DNA of 41,593 bases, taken from an uncultured Lewinella sp. (GTDB lineage: Bacteria > Bacteroidota > Bacteroidia > Chitinophagales > Saprospiraceae). Positions 26,043 to 34,065 of the stretch are shown here, in pieces. The position numbers and the translations under genes are program-made. The notes under the pieces were generated by a model, which worked only from the letters and a program-made list of their open reading frames with translations, was not told the origin of the DNA and searched no databases. The first letter of the stretch is position 1. Every line of letters starts with the position of its first letter. Location: the NCBI GenBank assembly GCA_913057785.1, contig CAJXPD010000064.1, forward strand, positions 1 through 41,593, in the 5' to 3' direction.

Positions 26043-27143
26043 ATGAAAAGAAGAACATTCCTTCAAAAGGCGGGGATAGGTTCCCTTGTTTTGCCTTCGA
26101 CCCTTTCCACACTTGCTTCTTGCCAATCCTCTAGTACTCCCAAGGTCCTAATCCTGGGAGGAACCTATTTTGTTGGACCAGCCGTAGTACAGGCTATGCA
26201 AGAGATTGGCGCGGATATTACCCTTTTCAACAGAGGAGAGACAAATCCTGATCTTTTTCCTGATTTGCGACATATCGCTGGAGATCGATTGGAAGGAGCA
26301 GCTGCTTATACTGCTGTGCAAAACCAAGATTGGGATGTAGTTGTAGATGTTTGGCCAGAGGATTCGGCCTTAGTGGACCAGGCCACCCAAAGTCTACAGG
26401 AATCGACTAAACATTATGTTTTCATTTCAAGTATAGCGGTGTATCGCAACTTCCAGGAGGTAGGCCTGCATGAAGAATCGGAGCAAGTGACTCTGCCGAG
26501 TTCAAGAGATGAGTGGTATTATTCTGAGCATAAGGCCTTCGCTGAACAGTTAGTGCGGGAACGGTTTCCAGGCCGGCATACTATTCTCCGACCCGGTCCG
26601 ATAAAAGGATGGCGAGACCCGGAAGTTGACTTGCTGTATTGGTTGGTGAAGTTGCGGGAACAAACGGAGCTATTAGGACCTGGAACAGGTAGTGATCCCT
26701 TGCAATTTATTGATGTGAAGGATGTAGGACGTTTTGTGGCACAAGCCATTGAGCGGAAGTGGGTAGGTACCTACAATACCACTGGACCTAGGATAGAGCC
26801 CATATTGTGGCAAGAATTTCTGCAAATAGCGAAACAACATCTAGGTGTTGAAACCAAGACCTACTGGCCTTCGGAGGAGTTTTTGCAAGAACAGCAAGTG
26901 CACTCTTTTTCTGATCTTCCCCTTTGGGCACCCTTATCGGAGGATAGAGGCTTTATGCAGATCAGCAATGACAAGCTACATTCTCTAGGTTTTGAGTTGA
27001 GCCCATTAGAGGATACCATACAGGATTGCCTTAGTTGGTTCGCACAAACTCACCCCAATGGCGTTGAATTTGGTGTTTCGAACCGGGCGGGCTTGGCTTT
27101 TGAAAGAGAGCGGGAACTGCTTGAGTTGTGGAAAGTAACTTGA
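26043..27143 (+). CDS. Exported NAD-dependent epimerase/dehydratase-like lipoprotein
   Basis: The 366-residue protein begins with a twin-arginine-type signal (MKRRTFLQKAGIGSL) and a lipobox LASC at Cys27. The mature part is an extended SDR-type Rossmann protein: VLILGGTYFVGPAVVQAM (about 35-52) is the dinucleotide-binding GGxxxxG turn. ISSIAVYRNF and YYSEHKAFAEQL give the catalytic Ser and the YxxxK pair, and LRPGPIKGWRDP and LQFIDVKDVGRFV match the sugar-epimerase family. Its Tat signal suggests it folds with NAD(P) in the cytoplasm before export. The substrate is unknown, probably a sugar derivative or small carbonyl compound. It stands alone with its own candidate promoter. Confidence 0.88.
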   Translation: MKRRTFLQKAGIGSLVLPSTLSTLASCQSSSTPKVLILGGTYFVGPAVVQAMQEIGADITLFNRGETNPDLFPDLRHIAGDRLEGAAAYTAVQNQDWDVVVDVWPEDSALVDQATQSLQESTKHYVFISSIAVYRNFQEVGLHEESEQVTLPSSRDEWYYSEHKAFAEQLVRERFPGRHTILRPGPIKGWRDPEVDLLYWLVKLREQTELLGPGTGSDPLQFIDVKDVGRFVAQAIERKWVGTYNTTGPRIEPILWQEFLQIAKQHLGVETKTYWPSEEFLQEQQVHSFSDLPLWAPLSEDRGFMQISNDKLHSLGFELSPLEDTIQDCLSWFAQTHPNGVEFGVSNRAGLAFERERELLELWKVT

Positions 27144-27434
27144 CCATGCCTTTAATCTAATTTACTATTAACATAAACCAGGCAATTTATGAGAATTGCT
27201 ATCCGTTGTAAGAGGAGTTGGTAGCGATAGAATGACTACCAAACAGCTTGCCCCTTCCACTAGTATATTTTGGGACACGAAAAGGTTACAATCGTCCTTC
27301 ACGCCTTTTTATTTTCTGGTGCTAAGATGACTGAGAACTGTGTTGAATCTGGTGATCACCGATTACACCGCTAGTGTATTGGTCTTTTCCCTATTCAGCG
27401 AAATCTATTTCCTTATCCCAAATATGCAGATACC
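27144..27434. other. Intergenic region (291 bp)
   Basis: This gap between two same-strand genes contains a 7-bp inverted repeat (TTGGTAG 27218-27224 with CTACCAA 27236-27242, no T-tract), a perfect 10-bp palindrome GGTGATCACC at 27351-27360 and, just after it, TACAC/GTGTA arms 5 nt apart. The last two lie about 60-80 bp before the DUF5060 gene and could be operator sites. A frame is open to 27340 but has no coding character. Confidence 0.35.
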
Positions 27435-29858
27435 ATGCAAATCAAGAGCCTATTATTTATCGCCCTCTTCCCGGTGCTTTATCTCCCACATCTATCCGCG
27501 CAAACCCTTACCCGACTCGTATTGGTCAATGCACAAACGAATGAAGATATTACGGATCTCAAAGATGGTCTGAATATCAATCTAACGGAAACGGGAACTT
27601 CCCTGAATGTCCGTGCGGAGGTCAGTGAATCTGTAGGTAGTATTCAGTTTCGCCTAGATGCAGACCTCAATTTTAGAACTGAAAACGTAGAACCCTATGC
27701 CTTAGCAGGAGATAGCAACGGAGACTATAAGTCTTGGACACCTACTTTGGGCTCCCATGCCATCACAGCAACCGCTTTCTCCGGCACTGGAGCAAGCGGT
27801 GACCAATTGGATGAAATGACCTTCGTGTTTACCGTGTCAGAGGAAGAAGTAGATATCGATCAGCCCGATGAACCTGGTACCGGAGATATGATTATGGAGG
27901 GGGAATTGAAGAAATGGCACAAGCTGACCTTTTCCTTTGATGGGCCAACCTTGGAAGAGAAGAGTGTAGGGCCTAATCCTTTTCTGGATTATCGATTGAA
28001 TGTATTATTTAAAAGGGGGGACCGTACCTTTCTTGTTCCTGGCTACTTTGCCGCAGATGGAAATGCTGCTGAAACCAGCGCTGACGCAGGTAACGTATGG
28101 CGGGTTCATTTTACACCAGATGATATTGGAGAATGGGTGTACGAAGTCTCTTTCTGTTTGGGTAACAATCTTGCTATAAATGAAAATCCGAATGCTGGAA
28201 CACCCGTTGCTCCACTAGACGGAGTCAGTGGGACCTTCACCATCACTCCTACAGACAAGCAACTGCCAGACAACCGAGCACGTGGGCAGCTTCGGTATGT
28301 GAATGAGCGTTATCTGCAGTTTGCAGAGACGGGGGAATTCTTTCTCAAAGGTGGTGCCGATGCACCTGAAAACTTCTTGGCGTACGAAGATTTTGATGAT
28401 ACCCCCAATAATGGTAACCTACGAAAATCTTGGGCACCCCATAAAAACGACTGGCACACCGGAGATCCCACCTGGCAAAATGGAAAAGGAACGGAAATCA
28501 TTGGAGCGATCAACTATCTCGCCTCCAAAGGGGTGAATGTCTTTTCTTTTCTTACCATGAATATCAACGGCGACGATAAAAATGTTTATCCCTACGTTAG
28601 CGATGATAATTTCCGCCACTTTGATTGTTCCAAGTTGGATCAATGGGAAATAGTCTTAGAGCACGCCGATCGCAAAGGTATGTACCTGCATTTCAAGACA
28701 CAGGAGACGGAAAATGATCAGTTGCTGGACAATGGCAATGTAGGAACCCTCAGGTCCTTGTACTATCGCGAATTGCTGGCCCGCTTTGGTCATCATCTCT
28801 CCTTGAATTGGAATATGGGAGAGGAAAACTCTCAATCTGATGATCAGCAAGCGGATATGGCTGCTTGGTTTCAACGCAATGACCCTTACGGTCACCATCG
28901 TGTAGTACACACCTACTACAATGGAATACCTGAGGCGTATTCTGAACTGACAGGAAATCAATCGGATTATACCGGGATATCTCTCCAAGCTACTTGGAAT
29001 CGGGTACATGAACTGACAACTGAGTGGCTCAACGTCACTGAGAATTCCGATAAGCCATGGGTCATTGCGAATGATGAGCAAGGCAATGCTGGGGTGGGCG
29101 TCCCTCCTGATCCCGACTATCCTAATTATAATGGAAGCAATCCCGATTTACATGATATCAGGAAGGAGGTATTGTGGGGGCATTTGATTGCCGGAGGAGC
29201 AGGGCTAGAGTATTATTTTGGCTACAATTACCCAGATAGTGATTTGACCCTAGAGAATTTTAGAAGCAGGGATCAAAGCTGGGATTATATGCGCTATGCC
29301 TTGGCATTCTTTCGGGCACTTCCTTTTGTAGAGATGAAGGCAGACGATGACCTGGTTACAGAAGGATGGTGTTTTGCAAAAACGGGGGAACATTACGCCA
29401 TTTACCTCAAGAATGGAGGTAATACCAATTTGACTTTAGCAGATGAAAAAAGCTATCAGGTGCGTTGGTACAACCCAAGAACCGGTGAGTTCAAGGAAGG
29501 AGATGTGACGCTCGTAAATGGGGCTGGTCAGGTAAGTCTTGGCAACCCACCAGAAGACGAGGAGGAGGATTGGGCCATTCTAGTGCAAGCTAGCACAACC
29601 ACCTCGGTAGAAGATTTTCCGCAGAGTGATTATTTCACGATTTCTCCCAATCCTACCCATACTAATTTCCAGATCGAACTGGCTGAAGAAGGACAAGCGA
29701 TGTTTCGGATGTTATCTCTAGATGGCAAATTGCTTCAAGAGCAATTCATAGGAGAGAGACGGACAACCGTCGACCTTCAAGGCTTGCCAACAGGTACCTA
29801 CTTGGTAGAAGTGCGGCAGGAGGGTCGGGTAGATCGGCAGTTCTTGCTGGTACAATAG
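27435..29858 (+). CDS. Secreted DUF5060 glycoside-hydrolase-like protein with T9SS sorting domain
   Basis: The 807-residue protein has a signal peptide (MQIKSLLFIALFPVLYLPHLSAQ). Residues about 24-137 form a beta-sandwich (LVLVNAQTNEDITDLKDG, ENVEPYALAGDSNGDY) often placed before secreted carbohydrate enzymes. DUF5060 follows at about 149-225 (KKWHKLTFSFDGP, GNVWRVHFTPDDIGEWVYE). A TIM-barrel-like domain spans about 280-620 (FLKGGADAPENFLAYEDFDD, HLSLNWNMGEENSQ, VIANDEQGNAGVG), where the Glu residues of MGEEN and NDEQG are candidate catalytic acids. A collagen-binding-like beta domain lies at about 625-710 and a T9SS sorting domain at about 725-807 (ISPNPTHTNFQI, GTYLVEV). It probably cleaves an extracellular polysaccharide of unknown type. 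No SusCD pair or other CAZyme is next to it. Confidence 0.87.
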   Translation: MQIKSLLFIALFPVLYLPHLSAQTLTRLVLVNAQTNEDITDLKDGLNINLTETGTSLNVRAEVSESVGSIQFRLDADLNFRTENVEPYALAGDSNGDYKSWTPTLGSHAITATAFSGTGASGDQLDEMTFVFTVSEEEVDIDQPDEPGTGDMIMEGELKKWHKLTFSFDGPTLEEKSVGPNPFLDYRLNVLFKRGDRTFLVPGYFAADGNAAETSADAGNVWRVHFTPDDIGEWVYEVSFCLGNNLAINENPNAGTPVAPLDGVSGTFTITPTDKQLPDNRARGQLRYVNERYLQFAETGEFFLKGGADAPENFLAYEDFDDTPNNGNLRKSWAPHKNDWHTGDPTWQNGKGTEIIGAINYLASKGVNVFSFLTMNINGDDKNVYPYVSDDNFRHFDCSKLDQWEIVLEHADRKGMYLHFKTQETENDQLLDNGNVGTLRSLYYRELLARFGHHLSLNWNMGEENSQSDDQQADMAAWFQRNDPYGHHRVVHTYYNGIPEAYSELTGNQSDYTGISLQATWNRVHELTTEWLNVTENSDKPWVIANDEQGNAGVGVPPDPDYPNYNGSNPDLHDIRKEVLWGHLIAGGAGLEYYFGYNYPDSDLTLENFRSRDQSWDYMRYALAFFRALPFVEMKADDDLVTEGWCFAKTGEHYAIYLKNGGNTNLTLADEKSYQVRWYNPRTGEFKEGDVTLVNGAGQVSLGNPPEDEEEDWAILVQASTTTSVEDFPQSDYFTISPNPTHTNFQIELAEEGQAMFRMLSLDGKLLQEQFIGERRTTVDLQGLPTGTYLVEVRQEGRVDRQFLLVQ

Positions 29859-29910
29859 TTATTGATCTATACCTAGCTTAGTTTATTCTCATAGTAATTA
29901 AAGTTTGAAG

Positions 29911-29959
29911 ACATCTTGGCTACGGGAGTCTATGCTCCTTGCCAAGGTGTTTTTCTTTT
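29911..29959 (+). terminator. Rho-independent terminator of the DUF5060 gene
   Basis: A 10-bp outer stem (29911-29920 with 29941-29950, one G-U pair), an inner GGAG/CTCC pair and then TTTTCTTTT at 29951-29959. It lies 53 bp after the stop codon. Confidence 0.85.
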
Positions 29960-30024
29960 AGCCTGCTCCAATTTATTTCCTAAATTTAGGGTAATGAGAT
30001 TAATCTATTAATAAGCCCTTACCT

Positions 30025-30453
30025 ATGAAGAAGGATATCACTAAAGAATATACTAATGGAGAGATAACCATTGTATGGAAACCAGGTATCTGTGCGCACG
30101 CCGCTATTTGTACTGGTTTAGGAAATGTTTTCGATCCTAAAAAGCGCCCTTGGATCAATGCAGAGGGTGCTACGACAGCCGAAATCGCAGCACAAATAGA
30201 TAAATGTCCCAGCGGTGCCTTGAGTTACTACTACAATGATGCAGAGAATAAGCCGGTTGAGGTACAAGGAGATACTAAAGTCGAAGTCAGTCCCAATGGT
30301 CCCTTGTTGATTTATGGCAATATTACCATAAAGCACAAAAACGGAACGGAAGAGGAAAAGCACAAAGTAACGGCCTTGTGCCGTTGTGGAGTTTCTTCTA
30401 ATAAACCCTTCTGCGATGGAAGCCATATCACAGCTGGCTTTCGGGATGAGTAG
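30025..30453 (+). CDS. Double iron-sulphur protein: mono-cluster (YjdI-type) domain plus CDGSH domain
   Basis: The 142-residue protein joins two small Fe-S modules. Residues about 5-68 match the divergent 4Fe-4S mono-cluster (Fer4_19, YjdI) type with Cys23, Cys29 and Cys61 (GICAHAAICTGLGNVFD, DKCPSGALSYYY). Residues 96-142 are a CDGSH domain with the full ligand set Cys119, Cys121, Cys130 and His134 in CRCGVSSNKPFCDGSH, which binds a 2Fe-2S cluster through three Cys and one His. No signal peptide is present, so it is cytoplasmic. Such proteins are thought to take part in electron transfer or redox sensing; the partner is not known. The gene follows a terminator and is probably the first of its transcript. 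Confidence 0.93.
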   Translation: MKKDITKEYTNGEITIVWKPGICAHAAICTGLGNVFDPKKRPWINAEGATTAEIAAQIDKCPSGALSYYYNDAENKPVEVQGDTKVEVSPNGPLLIYGNITIKHKNGTEEEKHKVTALCRCGVSSNKPFCDGSHITAGFRDE

Positions 30454-30469
30454 GGAACAAATCAAAGTC

Positions 30470-30515
30470 GGTTTTGGTTATTGATTTGAAAATTTAAACC
30501 CCAATAACCAAAGCC
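30470..30515. promoter_or_regulatory. 14-bp stem-loop just upstream of the next start codon
   Basis: GGTTTTGGTTATTG (30470-30483) pairs with CAATAACCAAAGCC (30502-30515), all 14 positions paired with one G-U, around an 18-nt AT-rich loop. It begins 16 nt after the CDGSH stop and ends 8 nt before the ATG at 30524. No U-tract follows on either strand, so it is not a typical terminator; it could limit readthrough, stabilise the upstream mRNA or block ribosome entry to the next gene. Confidence 0.55.
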
Positions 30516-30523
30516 CCACTCCC

Positions 30524-30940
30524 ATGAAGTTTATTCGAGAAGGAAAACAATATGAAATTTTACTGGAAGATTACTACCTAACCCGATTCGAATTCGCCGG
30601 AGATATCACCATCCATTTTCAAGCAGCGGAACCACAGGACTGGACGATTAAACTCACCTTGAGTAGCCACTTTCGTCTAACACGGGGGAGAAAGACTCAA
30701 ACGTACCAGGTAGACGACCTCCAAGGTTTTCAACAACTAACCAACCTCTGGCAAAACCAGGTACAATCTTTAAAAGCTGGGCGAAATGGGACACTTCAGT
30801 TGAAAACACGTGGTGGTGCGCTCTTAGAAATTGAGGACGGCCCATTTGAGAATTGGGACTTCTGGGCGTATAAAGAACGGTGTAAACGAGAGTCAAAAAC
30901 TCACCTCATTGGAGGGATGGGTAGACTCGTGATTATTTAG
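30524..30940 (+). CDS. Unrecognised small soluble protein, 138 aa
   Basis: No signal peptide or membrane segment is present. The pattern of alternating hydrophobic residues (YEILLEDYYLTRFEFAGDITIHF, WTIKLTLSSHFRLT, GTLQLKTRGGALLEIEDG) suggests a mostly beta fold, and the segment LLEIEDGPFENWDFWAYKER near residue 105 resembles the DGxxENW motif of small uncharacterised proteins, some of them neighbours of toxin genes, but I cannot assign a family. Spacing to the genes on both sides (70 and 34 bp) allows an operon with the CDGSH protein and the following lipoprotein. Function unknown. Confidence 0.7.
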   Translation: MKFIREGKQYEILLEDYYLTRFEFAGDITIHFQAAEPQDWTIKLTLSSHFRLTRGRKTQTYQVDDLQGFQQLTNLWQNQVQSLKAGRNGTLQLKTRGGALLEIEDGPFENWDFWAYKERCKRESKTHLIGGMGRLVII

Positions 30941-30974
30941 TAGTTACCTTTTTGACACACCTTTATCAATAGAT

Positions 30975-31814
30975 ATGTATCGAGTCATCAGCATTTCCAT
31001 TTTTACTTCCTTGTTACTATTTCTTGCTTGTGCATCAAGTGCTCCGCCAAAGGAAGACGGTACTGTATTGCAAGCTGTCCCTTTTGATCCAGCTGCTATC
31101 GACCAATTGATTGTCGACTTCTTAAGCGATTCCACCTTGACCTATGAAGGAGCATATCCCAATTTGGATGCTGCCCTACTGGAGTATCAGCGTATTGAAA
31201 ACGCAGCTGGGCTACAAAAGATTTACAAGTATTACAAGAGTATGAATGGGAGCCGTGAGCAAGTATTCCTCTGGGACAAGAACAAAGAAAGCCTGCTGTT
31301 CATAGAAGAAAAGCGAGTACGGAAGGCCTGCCCTGACTTGGATCGAAATTGCATGACTTGGCGGCGCTGTTATTTCTCTGAAGGCCAATTGGAGATGGTG
31401 AAAGTTTTTCAGGATACCATTTCTGATGGAACGTACCCTAGCTTTAATCATGGAGAACCGCTCCCTATTGATGATGTATCACCCTATAATACCACCCTGC
31501 TGGAATCTTTCCAGAAGATCAGGGCAGAGGTAGACACGGTGAATTGGAACAAGGGAATTCGCTTACAAGGAGAATTCCTGTATTTCGCGGATGCTTCCGG
31601 TTTTTCTGACTGTCAAGACGGGAATAACTATGATGTAGCCTCCTCTTTCTTAGAGTCGGCCTTCGCCGAGCTTAGTACCAGCGGAGATATGACTCCAGCA
31701 CTCACTGAGGTGATTGGCTATTACACCCCCCTGCCTAATATGGAGAATATCTTGCGACCACATCTCGTAGCCTTGGAGCTCATCGAGATGCGGCCGGGAG
31801 ATAAATGTCCTTAA
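30975..31814 (+). CDS. Unrecognised lipoprotein, 279 aa
   Basis: The N-terminus MYRVISISIFTSLLLFLACASS is a lipoprotein signal peptide with the lipobox FLAC (Cys19). The mature protein is acidic and has five further cysteines (for example RKACPDLDRNCMTWRRCYF and DCQDGNNYD, with one near the end), consistent with disulphides in an extracytoplasmic protein. Segments such as YYKSMNGSREQVFLWDKNKESLLFIEE suggest a mixed alpha/beta fold. I do not recognise a family. Its stop codon overlaps that of the convergent oxidase gene within the shared tetramer TTAA (31811-31814). Confidence 0.75.
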   Translation: MYRVISISIFTSLLLFLACASSAPPKEDGTVLQAVPFDPAAIDQLIVDFLSDSTLTYEGAYPNLDAALLEYQRIENAAGLQKIYKYYKSMNGSREQVFLWDKNKESLLFIEEKRVRKACPDLDRNCMTWRRCYFSEGQLEMVKVFQDTISDGTYPSFNHGEPLPIDDVSPYNTTLLESFQKIRAEVDTVNWNKGIRLQGEFLYFADASGFSDCQDGNNYDVASSFLESAFAELSTSGDMTPALTEVIGYYTPLPNMENILRPHLVALELIEMRPGDKCP

Positions 31815-33181
31815 CTACTGTATATATTTAAATCGAGATACTCATTCCTGAATTTTCCTTGCGGATCGAATGCTTGTACCATTTGTAGGAAATCCTGCAT
31901 TTTGGGGTACCGCTCGTGTAAAGAGGTCTTAGGTACAGTAAAAAGTTTGCCCCAATGCGGCCTAACACCGAAGGGTGCTAGCTCTGCCTCAATCATAGGA
32001 ATAAGTTCCTTGACTGCAGGCCACTCAGGTTTCCAAGTAAAGTGAATGGCCAAACTCTTTTGCTGATAGGCTGGACTCATCCAGTAGTCATCTGCTGCAA
32101 TGGTGCGAATTTCGGATATCAACAGGTGTGGGAATATCTTTTCCGATTGCTTTTCTAGCGCCATCATAGCCTCTAAGCCATTTTCAAAGGGTACGAAGAA
32201 TTCTGATTGTAATTCATCACCACTACTTGGGGTAAAGCCCATTTTAAAGTGGGGCAATCGCTCATGCCAAGGACCTGGTTTCCCCATTTGTTCCGTGCAA
32301 TGTACCGCAGATAGTCTTGTGATGGGATGTAGATCACGGGTAGCCGCTTTCGCTCCATAAAAATCTGTGCCGAGGTCCGCTACTTCACGATCAGTCCTCC
32401 GTTTCACCCATACCTGACTCACCAACTTTTTAGTCCAATCCGTGAAGAGACTAACGCTATAGCCTGCGGACATGATGTCTTCAAAATTCTCTTGTAAGGA
32501 TTCGAGCGGTAAATCCTGAAAAACATCTTGCCGCACATCAAATGTCTTTTCAATATCTAAAGTCAATTGCGTAACAATCCCCAAGGCCCCTAGACCGACG
32601 ACCGCACCACTGAATCCCTCATCACCTCTCTGCAGCTTGATAAGCTCCCCTTTCCCGTTCACCATTTCAAGTGCTCGAACCGCACTTGGCAGGTTCCCAT
32701 TGCTGACGCCTGAGCCATGTGTGCCAGTCGCACAGGCCCCCGCCACTGAAATGTGTGGCAAAGAAGCTAAGTTATGAAGAGCAAAACCTCTTTCCTGTAG
32801 AATCGGAGCGATCTCCCCATACTTGGCTCCTGCCTGTACGGTAATGGTTTTGTTTTCTTCATCAATGCCAATTACTTGCTTGAGGTCTTGGGTGGAGATT
32901 TGATGCTTAGGGCTATCGGCAATGTCATTAAAGCAATGACAAGTGCCCAAGGCCTTTTGCTGATCCAATTGCTTCACCAGTTCTTGCACTTCAGCGGCAC
33001 TTTTTGGCCGGTGCAGCTGCTCAGCTTTGTAGGTGTAGTTCTTGGCCCAGTTAGTACGGGCGACTACATCACTTGTTGGCGTTTCCATTTGTTGAGACTC
33101 ATTTTTGCAGCCAGATAGTGGGCTAATGATACCCCCTAGCGCGAGGGCAGAGGATAATTCGAGGAAGGTTTTACGTTTCAT
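31811..33181 (-). CDS. FAD-dependent oxidase of the alditol/aldonolactone oxidase type, exported
   Basis: The 456-residue protein has a VAO/PCMH-type FAD domain (about 48-230) and a C-terminal ALO-type substrate domain. HRPKSAAEVQELVKQL, the segment ALGTCHCFNDIADS and LPHISVAGACATGTHGSG (141-158) match alditol (xylitol) oxidase and related enzymes. His82 aligns with the histidine that binds FAD covalently in those enzymes. In the usual GxRHSF motif both neighbours are Cys here (Cys81 and Cys83), an unusual pair. The N-terminus MKRKTFLELSSALALGG ends in the lipobox LSGC at Cys25, so the enzyme is probably an exported lipoprotein, unlike the cytoplasmic model enzymes. It should oxidise a polyol or sugar lactone and make H2O2; the substrate is unknown. 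Confidence 0.9.
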   Translation of the reverse strand: MKRKTFLELSSALALGGIISPLSGCKNESQQMETPTSDVVARTNWAKNYTYKAEQLHRPKSAAEVQELVKQLDQQKALGTCHCFNDIADSPKHQISTQDLKQVIGIDEENKTITVQAGAKYGEIAPILQERGFALHNLASLPHISVAGACATGTHGSGVSNGNLPSAVRALEMVNGKGELIKLQRGDEGFSGAVVGLGALGIVTQLTLDIEKTFDVRQDVFQDLPLESLQENFEDIMSAGYSVSLFTDWTKKLVSQVWVKRRTDREVADLGTDFYGAKAATRDLHPITRLSAVHCTEQMGKPGPWHERLPHFKMGFTPSSGDELQSEFFVPFENGLEAMMALEKQSEKIFPHLLISEIRTIAADDYWMSPAYQQKSLAIHFTWKPEWPAVKELIPMIEAELAPFGVRPHWGKLFTVPKTSLHERYPKMQDFLQMVQAFDPQGKFRNEYLDLNIYSS

Positions 33182-33241
33182 GGTTTGTTGTGTTTTGTTT
33201 GTGCCAATAGCTTCCCTCTAAAATAAGTCTTTAAAATTCAA

Positions 33242-33276
33242 CAAAAAAAAGCCATCACCCGCGAATTGGTGATGAC
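33242..33276 (-). terminator. Rho-independent terminator of the cupin gene
   Basis: On the minus strand GTCATCACC and GGTGATGGC (complements of 33268-33276 and 33251-33259) form a 9-bp stem with one G-U pair and an 8-nt loop, followed directly by eight U residues (complement of 33243-33250). It lies 52 bp after the cupin stop codon. Confidence 0.9.
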
Positions 33277-33328
33277 TCCTAATCAATATGGAGGTTTAAT
33301 TATTAAACCACTTCTCTTCTGGTATGAA

Positions 33329-33772
33329 TTATTTTGAATCTACTAGTACTCGTCCAGGTTGCCCTTTTTCGTGTGCTCTGAATACCAGCAACTTTACACT
33401 CTCCTCCTGAGTGGCGAAGGTGTGATGATGCTTGAACGGAACAACACCTGCCTCTCCCGCTTTTACCACTCTATCCTCTTCTCCTTTGATCTTGATAACA
33501 CCTGAACCTTCCAAAATATAGGCGAATTCTTCGCCTGGATGGAAATGCATAGGGAGAGTGGTGTTTTTTGGGATTTCAACATAACTCATGATTACCTCCA
33601 CATCTTCGGCTAGAGCTAAGGTTTGTTTCATTAAGTCTTGCATTTTCAAGCTTGTGATCTCTGCTTTTGCGGTTTCCGTGTTTCCGGATGCGGCCTTTGG
33701 AGCTTGACCTTGGCAGGAAGCTGACAAGCAAATAGCAAGCATCAGGAAGATTGAATTCTTTAGATTTTTCAT
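33329..33772 (-). CDS. Cupin-domain lipoprotein
   Basis: The start MKNLKNSIFLMLAICLSASC gives a lipoprotein signal peptide with lipobox SASC at Cys20, so I prefer it to the in-frame ATG at 33824-33826. The 147-residue product has a single cupin barrel: MHFHPGEEFAYILEGSG (about 75-91) gives metal ligands His76, His78 and Glu82, and GVVPFKHHHTF (109-119) gives the fourth His. Small single-domain cupins may be metal-dependent oxygenases, isomerases or binding proteins; nothing in the sequence decides. The gene lies 294 bp from the 3' end of the hybrid sensor gene on the same strand. Three phased CACTAT repeats upstream suggest it is a regulated target. Confidence 0.9.
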   Translation of the reverse strand: MKNLKNSIFLMLAICLSASCQGQAPKAASGNTETAKAEITSLKMQDLMKQTLALAEDVEVIMSYVEIPKNTTLPMHFHPGEEFAYILEGSGVIKIKGEEDRVVKAGEAGVVPFKHHHTFATQEESVKLLVFRAHEKGQPGRVLVDSK

Positions 33773-34065
33773 GTTAGTAATAGTTTTGTGAATGTGTTGG
33801 TGAATGTGTTTGAAAGCCGGAGACACGGTTGACTTCGAGGATTCGAAGCGCTTACTGAGGTGTAAATTTTCTTACGACACAAAGATGCGGGGCAGCACAA
33901 TTTGTGTGTTTCACTATATGCCCAGATGCTTGCACTATTTTGTCAGGAGAGAGGAAATCCTTGCACTATATTCGCATGGATAATTGTAGTTGTTTGATTA
34001 TCAAATCTTTGAGAGAAGTGTTTAGATAGGGGTGATTTGACTTACATCTGCAAGCTCAGCGGCGA
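33773..34065. other. Intergenic region upstream of the cupin gene (293 bp)
   Basis: It contains, reading leftwards, the three CACTAT repeats (33912-33969) and then CATCTTTG on the minus strand (complement of 33880-33887), a 7/8 match to TAnnTTTG with no TTTG at -33. This is the layout expected for an activator-dependent promoter driving the cupin gene. No open frame or RNA gene was recognised. Confidence 0.45.
33912..33969. promoter_or_regulatory. Three phased CACTAT direct repeats
   Basis: CACTAT occurs at 33912-33917, 33933-33938 and 33964-33969, spaced 21 and 31 bp, that is two and three helical turns on one DNA face. The last two are part of the 10-bp repeat CTTGCACTAT (33929-33938 and 33960-33969). 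AraC-family domains bind direct repeats about 21 bp apart, and the gene next to this site encodes a hybrid sensor with such a domain. Confidence 0.6.

Noticed and set aside
31811..31814. Overlap of two convergent genes as a possible frameshift or error
   Set aside because: Both stop codons simply share the tetramer TTAA; both proteins are complete.
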